DNA of 64,000 nt. It comes from Lutimonas saemankumensis (GTDB taxonomy: Bacteria > Bacteroidota > Bacteroidia > Flavobacteriales > Flavobacteriaceae). Positions 44,954 to 52,106 of this stretch are shown in pieces. A program made the translations under genes and the position numbers. How positions within the stretch are numbered: the first letter of the stretch is position 1; every line of letters begins with the position of its first letter. The stretch covers positions 124,001 to 188,000 of the forward strand of contig NZ_JAIUZR010000005.1 of the NCBI RefSeq assembly GCF_020171465.1, read 5' to 3'. The notes beneath the pieces are model-generated. The model was not told the DNA's origin. It saw only the letters and a list, made by a program, of their open reading frames with translations, and did no database searches.

Positions 44954-46831
44954 TTAACACAAAACTTCGAAACTTTTATCTTTAACAGGATTATGGGGGA
45001 TTTTTTTTGCTCCTTTGACAAAATACATTTTCATCATCCCCTTGTTCTTAACATCTATTTCACCTCGATATTCGCAATCATAATGATCTTTAATCAGCAG
45101 ATAGGTATTTTCAGAAATATTAATTTTTCCGGCTTTAGAATTTGATTCCATTCGGGATGCTATGTTAACAGTATCACCCCATATATCATAAGCAAATTTC
45201 TTTGTCCCTACCACACCAGCCACAACCGGACCGGTATTAATTCCAATTCGAATGTTGAAGTGAGCAATACTGTCATCTGAGGAATGTCTCATCTTTTCAA
45301 CAAACTTTTTGATCTCAAATGCGGCTTGAATGACCTTGATCACTTCTTCATCTGAAGTATGGGTCAGTCCGCCCGCACACATATAGGCATCTCCAATGGT
45401 TTTAATTTTTTCCAATTCATATTTATCGATAATTTTATCAAATTTAGAAAAGAAAAAATCAACGGATTTCACCAAAATCTCAGGTGATAGGTTTTCAGAA
45501 TATTTGGTAAAGGCCTGAAAATCTGTAAACATAACCGTTACTTCATCGAATTTTTTGGCTTTCACCTTACCGTTTTCTTTAAGTTCCCGTGCTGTTGAAC
45601 TTGGAAGGATATTCAGTAGCAGATCGTCGGATCTTCTCTTCGCCTTTCGAATGTTTCTAAAATAGAAGCCGGTTAATCCTAAGAGCGCAATCATACTAAA
45701 GGCCAGAATTCTCAGATTTGATTTTTGTTGATTTAAAAGTTCAACTTCGGATTGTTTTAAATCAATTTCGGTCTGCTTTTGAGCAACCTCAAAATCAGTT
45801 CGCATATTGGCAATTTCCTGAAAAGAGGCTAGATTGGTAACACTGTCTCGGTAGATTATATAATTCTTATAGAAAAGCATGGCCTGTTTGTCTCTTCCAG
45901 TCTGTTCATAGATTTTGGAAAGTTGAAGATTTGCTCGGCTTATTTCAGATTTCAGATTGTGATCCATGGCCAGTTCAAGGCTCTTATAAGCAGATTCGGA
46001 GGCTCTTTCCATTTCTTTTTTAACGAGATAAATTTCTGAGATTTCGATTAATGTTTGGCACATAACATCAAAATGTCCTTTTTTTTCAATAATCGGAAAG
46101 GCATTATTGATGTTTTTTTCGGCATTTTCGTAATCTTTATTCTGCGCATATACCAGACCTTTGTTCAATTGGTTATATGCCAGACTGATCGAATCATGAA
46201 CACTTTTGAACAGCTCACCAGACTCCTTGAAGTAGATCATTGCCGAATCGGGTCTATTTAGATAAAAATAGTCAAGACCTAAATTCTCAATGGAGGTTGC
46301 TAACTTTATTGTATCTTTTTTTTCGTCTAAATTATTTCTTAAGATGGTTATGGCTTTTTGTTGATAGGGAACACTTGTTCTAAATTCGCTCATTCGTAAA
46401 TATATGTTTCCAACTGACCCATAAATCATGGCCAACTGAATAGAATCATTATCTCGAATTGCAATGTCACTTCCTTTTAAATAATTATCAATGGCCTCCG
46501 GATATTCTCCTAAGGCACTATAAGCATTTCCTTTTTCTAAATAGACAGTAAATAAATATTGGCTCGAGTCCATCTCTTTGGCTAGATTCAAAAGTTCGTC
46601 TGAATACTTTAGTTTAGCCTTGAGGTCATGGTGCTTAATGGCAAGATTCTCGAGTATTTCAAGCCTCTTTTCTTCTTCAAAATCTCCGTTGACATAAATT
46701 GTTTCTAGACTATCAGCTAGTGATTGATCTTGACCGAATAGACATGTACTTAGAGAAATAAAAAAACCATATATCATCTTTTTACTAAAAGATGATATAT
46801 GGGCCCTGATTATGTCTCTTTTTTGTGACAT
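44954..46831 (-). CDS. Transmembrane TPR class III nucleotidyl cyclase (cassette B)
   Basis: The 625-residue protein begins with a basic stretch and signal/membrane segment (19-33, MIYGFFISLSTCLFG), has TPR repeats (about 40-330), a coiled-coil, one membrane helix (about 373-391) and a cytoplasmic class III cyclase domain (about 430-610). The metal-binding Asps are 437 (FTDFQAFT) and 481 (IGDAYM). The base-selecting pair is Lys477 and Asp549 (IKTIG, AYDIWGD), and the transition-state residues Asn556 and Arg560 are present (TVNIASR). All essential residues are intact, so it should be active, and the pair predicts ATP. It lies 17 bp from the upstream lipoprotein gene and 33 bp from the PycTM gene. 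Confidence 0.9.
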   Translation of the reverse strand: MSQKRDIIRAHISSFSKKMIYGFFISLSTCLFGQDQSLADSLETIYVNGDFEEEKRLEILENLAIKHHDLKAKLKYSDELLNLAKEMDSSQYLFTVYLEKGNAYSALGEYPEAIDNYLKGSDIAIRDNDSIQLAMIYGSVGNIYLRMSEFRTSVPYQQKAITILRNNLDEKKDTIKLATSIENLGLDYFYLNRPDSAMIYFKESGELFKSVHDSISLAYNQLNKGLVYAQNKDYENAEKNINNAFPIIEKKGHFDVMCQTLIEISEIYLVKKEMERASESAYKSLELAMDHNLKSEISRANLQLSKIYEQTGRDKQAMLFYKNYIIYRDSVTNLASFQEIANMRTDFEVAQKQTEIDLKQSEVELLNQQKSNLRILAFSMIALLGLTGFYFRNIRKAKRRSDDLLLNILPSSTARELKENGKVKAKKFDEVTVMFTDFQAFTKYSENLSPEILVKSVDFFFSKFDKIIDKYELEKIKTIGDAYMCAGGLTHTSDEEVIKVIQAAFEIKKFVEKMRHSSDDSIAHFNIRIGINTGPVVAGVVGTKKFAYDIWGDTVNIASRMESNSKAGKINISENTYLLIKDHYDCEYRGEIDVKNKGMMKMYFVKGAKKIPHNPVKDKSFEVLC

Positions 46832-46848
46832 TTATGATCTCTTGGCTT

Positions 46849-47424
46849 TTATGGATGGTAATTAAGAACAGGGTCGATGGTAGTGGTTTGTTTTTTGTTA
46901 CCTTGACCGAATGAAATTATGATTTTGTAACGTTCTTTGTCACCCAAATTCATGTTCTGTTTAACATCAAACTCCATATCATTATCTCCATCAATTCTTG
47001 TCCCGTTCGCAATAAGATCAACATTATCTGGTACATCATCTTTCATTGTGATAGCTTCGATTCTAGGTTTTTGTCCACTTACACCAGGAAGTTTTTTTCC
47101 TTTCCATTTTACTTTTTTACCGGCGAATACGGTCACCGTAAAATTTTGTGGCTGGCCAATGATAGAACCTGAATTTCCCTCAACCAATTGTATATAATCG
47201 TTAATGTTTATGGTATCTAATAAATATTCTTTTGGAAGTTGCTTTATTAATTTAACCTCAATGGTAACATCTCTAGGAGTTAAGTCTGGGCTAAAAATTT
47301 CCATAACATTCAAGACTGAATCCAGTTCCTGCGTTTTTTGTAAAAGAAGATTTTGTTGTTTTTTCCCCTGATCACATCCAGCTAACAATAAAAATGCGAA
47401 TAAAACGAGTAAATAATTTTTCAT
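46849..47424 (-). CDS. Lipoprotein of the cyclase cassette B
   Basis: A 191-residue lipoprotein with lipobox LLAGC (Cys16) and signal MKNYLLVLFAFLLLAG. The body is beta-rich (EVKLIKQLPKEYLLDTININ, NFTVTVFAGKKVKWKGKKL) and ends YKIIISFGQGNKKQTTTIDP. The 150-residue protein upstream of the other cyclase ends YKYTISFKIDGKGKMYSIDP, so the two are probably homologous. Each gene directly precedes a TPR cyclase gene, here by 17 bp. That repeated pairing suggests a periplasmic partner or ligand carrier for the TPR sensor. I do not know a named family. Confidence 0.78.
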   Translation of the reverse strand: MKNYLLVLFAFLLLAGCDQGKKQQNLLLQKTQELDSVLNVMEIFSPDLTPRDVTIEVKLIKQLPKEYLLDTININDYIQLVEGNSGSIIGQPQNFTVTVFAGKKVKWKGKKLPGVSGQKPRIEAITMKDDVPDNVDLIANGTRIDGDNDMEFDVKQNMNLGDKERYKIIISFGQGNKKQTTTIDPVLNYHP

Positions 47425-47587
47425 GGGTTTGATTTTTAATTTATTTTGGTTTAAACTAAGCTAATACGAAAAACAGGCATAAACAATTGATTTTGGACCA
47501 AATACGATTATGCACATGCGAGACGTATTATTTTTTTATCAAAGGTTGATTTTGTAGAAAGTAGCATGAAGTTATATTGGATTCTGT

Positions 47588-47926
47588 CTATGGTGCAATT
47601 AAATGAGATTCAATCTCTCCTTCGCCAACGGGCTCTTTTCCGGTACATAACCTGCCATATTTACCATATTGATTTTTCCAGTACCCAATGAAAATAGGTT
47701 TTTCATTTCTCAAAATATCAACAATGATTTGGAATTTTGACATGGGATATTGCAAATGAACATGCTCCAAGTCTTTTGATTCATAGGGTTTGATCTCATT
47801 TTCATGAAATTGCAGAACTCCAATTACATTATCCTCTGTATCGTATAAATTAATGGTGGTAAAGCTTCTCATTTTATGGGAGCCTGAATCTATAAAAATT
47901 CTATAGGATTGTATTTCAGTGTACAT
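47588..47926 (-). CDS. Small conserved-looking protein of unknown function
   Basis: A 112-residue cytoplasmic protein without signal or membrane span. It appears beta-rich at the N-terminus (RSFTTINLYDTEDNVIGVLQ) and ends with FIGYWKNQYGKYGRLCTGKE. I do not recognise a family. It lies between the two cyclase cassettes and has its own upstream region of 111 bp containing a perfect TTGAT-N4-ATCAA box 77-90 bp before the start codon, so it may belong to a Crp/Fnr-type regulon rather than to the cyclase operon. Confidence 0.65.
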   Translation of the reverse strand: MYTEIQSYRIFIDSGSHKMRSFTTINLYDTEDNVIGVLQFHENEIKPYESKDLEHVHLQYPMSKFQIIVDILRNEKPIFIGYWKNQYGKYGRLCTGKEPVGEGEIESHLIAP

Positions 47927-48002
47927 AATATTTTATTTGTTTCAAGAAATGCAAACTAATTTATTATCATCAGTTTTCAAATGACCTGAATCAATAAAGA
48001 AA

Positions 48003-48016
48003 TTGATTAGGATCAA
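48003..48016. promoter_or_regulatory. Perfect FNR-like box TTGAT-N4-ATCAA
   Basis: TTGAT-TAGG-ATCAA is a full match to the symmetric FNR/CRP half-site geometry. It lies 77-90 bp upstream of the 112-residue gene and 22 bp after the end of the cassette A cyclase gene. The regulator is not identifiable here. Confidence 0.5.
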
Positions 48017-48037
48017 TAAATTGAATTAATTGAAATA

Positions 48038-49912
48038 TCATGTTTTTAGCCCTCTGACGAAATACATTTTCAGTTTACCTTTGTTTTTGGCTTGAATTTC
48101 CCCCCTGTATTCGCAGTCAAAATCATCCTTAACGAGCTTATAAGTGCTTTCTGAAATATTGATTTTACCGGGTATTGAAGAGGATTCCATTCTCGAAGCA
48201 ATGTTGACCGTATCTCCCCAGATATCATAGGCAAATTTGTCACTCCCTACTACCCCCGCTACCACCGGTCCGCTATTGATCCCTATGCGGATGTCAAACT
48301 TTTTAATGTCATCCGGGCCATTCAATTTGGTTTCTCTTACAAAAGCATCTATTTGTATTGCCGCGGAAAGAAGCTTATGGGCATGATCTTTTTGTGGAAA
48401 GGGTAACCCGGCAGCTGCCATATAAGAATCACCAATGGTTTTGATTTTTTCAAGGCCGTTTTCTTTGATGATTTCATCAAATTTCTGATAATAATAATCG
48501 ACACTTTTTACCAGATCCTCGGGGCTCAGGTCTTCAGACAATTCGGTGAACCCTTTAAAATCAGTAAATAAGACAGAGACTGATTCAAATTTTTTGGCTT
48601 TTACTTTGCCATACTCCTTAAGTTCCCTGGCGGTCTGTTCCGGAAGAATATTCAGCAGTAACTTATCTGATCTGTTTCTTTCTATCTCAATTAGGGATTT
48701 GGTTTTTTCAATAAATTTATACCTTCTGAAAAGCCCGAAGGCCAGTCCGACAATCAATACAAGGGCGCCAATAATCAAATACAAAACGATTTTTTGAATT
48801 CTTTGTTTTTGTTGAAGCAAGTCAACTTCCAGCTGTTTTTGGGAGACCTCATAATCTGTTCTGATATCTGCCATTTGCTGAACAGTGGCAATGTTATTCA
48901 CACTGTCTTTATAAGCGATATGATTTTTGTAATAAAAGAGGGAGGTTTCCGGATCACCTGATTTTTCGTATAAACTGGAGAGTTGTAAATTAGCCTTGCT
49001 TATTTCCCCTTTTAAACCATATTTTTCAGAAATTGCCAGGCTTCTTTTTGAATATTTGACGGCAAGGTCCAGGTCGCCCTGACTAGAGTAAAGATCGGAT
49101 AAATAGGACAGGAAATTGGAGATGGCATAATAATTCTCCATTTTTTCAAACATATTCATTGCATGGTTAATCTCGGCTTCAGCTAGTTCATTTTGGCCGA
49201 GGTAAATATAGGCGACTCCTTTGTTTCCTATATTCATCGCTATACCAGGCAGGTATCCAAGTTTTTTAAAAAGTGGTCCGGACTGTTCAAACATGATTAG
49301 TGCCGAATCAGGTTTAGAAACCGTTAAGTATTCATCACCGAGATTTTCGAGAGCTTTTGCTAAACTTCTAAGGCTGTCGTTTTTCATGTGAATTGAAATG
49401 GCTTTTTTATAGAAACGTACAGAATTTGAATGATTTCCCATGGCGGAATAAACTCCTGCGATCGCCGTGTTCACATCTCCCTGGTAAAAATCATTATAAG
49501 GATTGATTTTCTCGGCTAATTTTGCCGATTCATAATAACTCTCCAGGGCTTCACTCTGATTTCCTTTTGAATTTAAGGCATTTCCTTTAAGTAGATGACC
49601 AAGATATAAGTAATAGGTTGAATCTGATTTCTGTGCGATTTGAATTAACTCTGTACTATAGAAGAGTGCTTCGTCCGGGTCAGGATGATTAAAGGATATT
49701 ATTCGAAGAAATTCGAATAACTCATTGTTAGGAACCTGCTCGTTTTTAAAAGCCTGTTCCAAACTGTCAATATTCATTGTTTTTTGACCGTAACTTTCGA
49801 AGGGGAAAACCAATATAAAGAAGATGAACACGTATATTTTTCGTTTTGTCCAGTTTCTTTTATGCGTAGTTAATGTCAATATTGATAAGATTCGCTCGAA
49901 TAGGATGATCAT
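48038..49912 (-). CDS. Transmembrane TPR class III nucleotidyl cyclase (cassette A)
   Basis: A 624-residue paralogue of the cassette B cyclase. A signal segment (about 25-43, IYVFIFFILVFPFESYGQ) is followed by TPR repeats (about 45-335), a coiled-coil, a membrane helix (about 375-395) and the cyclase domain (about 443-622). The metal Asps are 451 (FTDFKGFT) and 495 (IGDSYM); the base-selecting pair is Lys491 and Asp563 (IKTIG, AYDIWGD); Asn570 and Arg574 (TVNIASR) complete the site. It lies 5 bp after the stop of the small exported protein gene, so they are one operon. No effector gene follows it directly, unlike cassette B. Confidence 0.9.
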   Translation of the reverse strand: MIILFERILSILTLTTHKRNWTKRKIYVFIFFILVFPFESYGQKTMNIDSLEQAFKNEQVPNNELFEFLRIISFNHPDPDEALFYSTELIQIAQKSDSTYYLYLGHLLKGNALNSKGNQSEALESYYESAKLAEKINPYNDFYQGDVNTAIAGVYSAMGNHSNSVRFYKKAISIHMKNDSLRSLAKALENLGDEYLTVSKPDSALIMFEQSGPLFKKLGYLPGIAMNIGNKGVAYIYLGQNELAEAEINHAMNMFEKMENYYAISNFLSYLSDLYSSQGDLDLAVKYSKRSLAISEKYGLKGEISKANLQLSSLYEKSGDPETSLFYYKNHIAYKDSVNNIATVQQMADIRTDYEVSQKQLEVDLLQQKQRIQKIVLYLIIGALVLIVGLAFGLFRRYKFIEKTKSLIEIERNRSDKLLLNILPEQTARELKEYGKVKAKKFESVSVLFTDFKGFTELSEDLSPEDLVKSVDYYYQKFDEIIKENGLEKIKTIGDSYMAAAGLPFPQKDHAHKLLSAAIQIDAFVRETKLNGPDDIKKFDIRIGINSGPVVAGVVGSDKFAYDIWGDTVNIASRMESSSIPGKINISESTYKLVKDDFDCEYRGEIQAKNKGKLKMYFVRGLKT

Positions 49913-49917
49913 TAAGT

Positions 49918-50370
49918 TTAATCTCCGACTTTAAGTTTCGGATCTATAGAATACATTTTTCCCTTACCATCTATTTTGAAGGAAATGGTGTATTTGTAAT
50001 CGGGTTTGTTTCTTGTATTTTTTTTGATGATTCCCGTGACAGTAGTGGTTCCGTCCAGTTCATCTTTGTCAAACACATTGGTCCCTCCTGAATATTTGAT
50101 CTTTTGAATATCGACAGCACCAGATCCATCACTGGATTCACCGTTCCAAAAAATGGTATCGCCAACATTGGCATAAACCGTATACTCTCTGGTGTCAACA
50201 TCGGGATCCTGACCAACGAACCGGCAGGCTTGGTGCTCCTCTGTTCCACTCTGAAGCGCCTGAATATCGCATCTAAGGGTCAAATTGATTTCATCCTGTG
50301 CAAATCCCATATGGCACATAACCAGAATTAATACGGCGCACGATAATAAGGTTTTTGTAATTTTCATCAT
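49918..50370 (-). CDS. Small exported protein of the cyclase cassette A
   Basis: A 150-residue protein with a signal peptide (about 1-24, ending MGFAQ). It is beta-rich, with two cysteines (LRCDIQ, QACRFV) that could form a disulfide and the stretch VYANVGDTIFWNG. The C-terminus YKYTISFKIDGKGKMYSIDP resembles that of the lipoprotein at 46849-47424. It is a plain secreted protein while its counterpart is lipid-anchored. It precedes the cyclase gene by 5 bp. A role as the periplasmic partner of the TPR sensor is inferred from this recurrent arrangement. Confidence 0.75.
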   Translation of the reverse strand: MMKITKTLLSCAVLILVMCHMGFAQDEINLTLRCDIQALQSGTEEHQACRFVGQDPDVDTREYTVYANVGDTIFWNGESSDGSGAVDIQKIKYSGGTNVFDKDELDGTTTVTGIIKKNTRNKPDYKYTISFKIDGKGKMYSIDPKLKVGD

Positions 50371-50557
50371 AAAGGGTTTAAAGGTTGGTCATGAAAATAG
50401 AGCTTACTTCTTTAATTAATAAATCATTTAGGACGAAAATGTAAAAACAATGTCCAAAACCATTGTTTTACTTATCAAAGCATTTATGAAAAAACAGGAA
50501 TTGAACCTTGAGTTATCAAAAGGGATGACTAAATTTATGGTTCAAAATTCTTTTATT

Positions 50558-50845
50558 ATGAAAAAATTGAATTCTAGATTTAAGCTTATTCCAATACTGG
50601 CAGTTTTAGTGTTTTTTCTTACAAGTTGTGCCGAGTCTTTGCCGGTAAAGGAATGTATAGAGGCTGATTCCTATGGTTTTTTCGGCGGGCTCTGGCACGG
50701 TATCATTGCTCCGTTTTCTTTTGTGGCTTCCCTGTTCATGGATAGTGTAGCCTTGTATGCGGTAAATAATAATGGAGGCTGGTATGATTTTGGATTTGTG
50801 CTGGGAGCAGGGATCTTATTTGGAGGTAGTGGTAAGGCCTCGTAG
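50558..50845 (+). CDS. Small lipoprotein
   Basis: I start at the ATG at 50558 because it gives a lipoprotein signal (MKKLNSRFKLIPILAVLVFF, lipobox LTSC with Cys about 24). The longer frame from 50450 would put 36 charged residues in front of the signal. The mature part (about 70 residues) contains CIEADSYGFFGGLWHGIIAP and two hydrophobic segments, ending GAGILFGGSGKAS. The pattern of glycine-rich short membrane segments is seen in small Bacteroidota membrane lipoproteins. The function is unknown. Confidence 0.65.
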   Translation: MKKLNSRFKLIPILAVLVFFLTSCAESLPVKECIEADSYGFFGGLWHGIIAPFSFVASLFMDSVALYAVNNNGGWYDFGFVLGAGILFGGSGKAS

Positions 50846-50909
50846 AAATTGGAAAAAATTAAGTAATTCTGATATGATGATTTGAATCGTATACCATAAA
50901 AACTTTTTT

Positions 50910-51287
50910 ATGTCTAAAAATAATTCAAAACCCCTAAAGTGGATCAACTGGTTTTTTCTTCTTATATTTTCATTCTTTACTTATGTCCAGTTCAATGATC
51001 CGGATCCTTATATCTGGGTTCTAATTTACGGGTCGGTTGCAATACTGTTTGGGCTATCCAGTTTAATTAAGGTTCCCGTATGGGTTTTGAAGATCCTGAT
51101 AGCAGTCATCTCGATTATTGCAGTGTTTCATTTGGAATTCTTCTACGATTGGCTCATTAGCGAGGAAAAATCAGAATTATTTGGAGAAATGGTTTACACA
51201 AAGCCTTACATTGAGGGGACCCGGGAGTTCTTTGGATTGTTAATTGCTATTTTGGCTCTTCTGTACTTGCACAAAAATTCTGAATAA
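50910..51287 (+). CDS. Transmembrane family 220-like protein
   Basis: A 125-residue membrane protein with four predicted helices (about 11-27, 34-52, 56-72, 104-120). The motif FTYVQFNDPDPYIWVLIYG in the first loop is the signature of the TMEM220 family (PF15071). The function is unknown in bacteria and animals. The next gene starts 131 bp downstream. Confidence 0.82.
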   Translation: MSKNNSKPLKWINWFFLLIFSFFTYVQFNDPDPYIWVLIYGSVAILFGLSSLIKVPVWVLKILIAVISIIAVFHLEFFYDWLISEEKSELFGEMVYTKPYIEGTREFFGLLIAILALLYLHKNSE

Positions 51288-51418
51288 AAAACCTGTCTTT
51301 TTCTCTATTAGTTGCTTTTTATAACTTGTTTACAACTTTTTATCTCCAACTAAGTTTGAAATCCCTAAAATTGGGAAATTTAAAAGGTAGATCCAAGAGA
51401 TCATTTTTTGAATTTTAG

Positions 51419-52066
51419 ATGATTAACAAAATGAAAACAATTCGGATTTTGACTTTTTTTTCTCTCCTGTTCTCAATACCCTGTTTGAGCCAGCAAAGTG
51501 TTATAGGAGAGAAGTCAATCGAAAAAACATACGATAAAAACAATCTTGAAACCTCATTGATATTGTCAAAGGCAGAGCAGTGGTTTGGTATTGAAGAAAA
51601 CGCTGAAACATTTCAAATTGAGGCTATAGATAAAAACAAAGGTACTTTATCTGCAAATGGAATATCAGCGGTACTTTATAAAAATATCGGGAGAGAACTT
51701 TACCCTAAAAGATCCGGAATGGCTGAGGTGCTGGAAGCCGATTTTGGCAAAAGGGTGTCCGTTATGGTGAATGAGGAAGGGTATACAATAAGATACGAGG
51801 TAATTGACATGAAAAAGGAAATGTACCATCGGGAAGATCTTTTTTATGATTGTGTTAGTTTTAAAGAGATTGATGAAGATGCTCTTGAGGCCTATAATGA
51901 GTCTATGAACAAGTTTCTTAAGGCCAACCTTGTGTTCAAAAAAAGGCGAGAAAAATTTCAGGCCAGCTCACGCGGCCAGTTTGAAGAGGTGAGCAGTTAT
52001 TTGATGAATGAAGGTGAATTGACAATTTTTTCCCTACAAGAAGCTATACTGGGAGATGACAACTAA
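51419..52066 (+). CDS. Exported protein of unknown function
   Basis: A 215-residue protein with a signal peptide (MKTIRILTFFSLLFSIPCLSQ when counted from the alternative ATG at 51431). The mature protein has mixed alpha/beta content (AEQWFGIEENAETFQIEAID, SVMVNEEGYTIRYEVIDMKK) that could fit a DUF4468-like fold, but the match is weak. The C-terminal part is helical (LKANLVFKKRREKFQASSRG). It lies 40 bp before the mechanosensitive channel gene on the same strand, so they may be co-transcribed. Confidence 0.62.
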   Translation: MINKMKTIRILTFFSLLFSIPCLSQQSVIGEKSIEKTYDKNNLETSLILSKAEQWFGIEENAETFQIEAIDKNKGTLSANGISAVLYKNIGRELYPKRSGMAEVLEADFGKRVSVMVNEEGYTIRYEVIDMKKEMYHREDLFYDCVSFKEIDEDALEAYNESMNKFLKANLVFKKRREKFQASSRGQFEEVSSYLMNEGELTIFSLQEAILGDDN

Positions 52067-52106
52067 CATAGTTTTCAAACTTGTTTAATAAAAAATTTTG
52101 AAAAGA

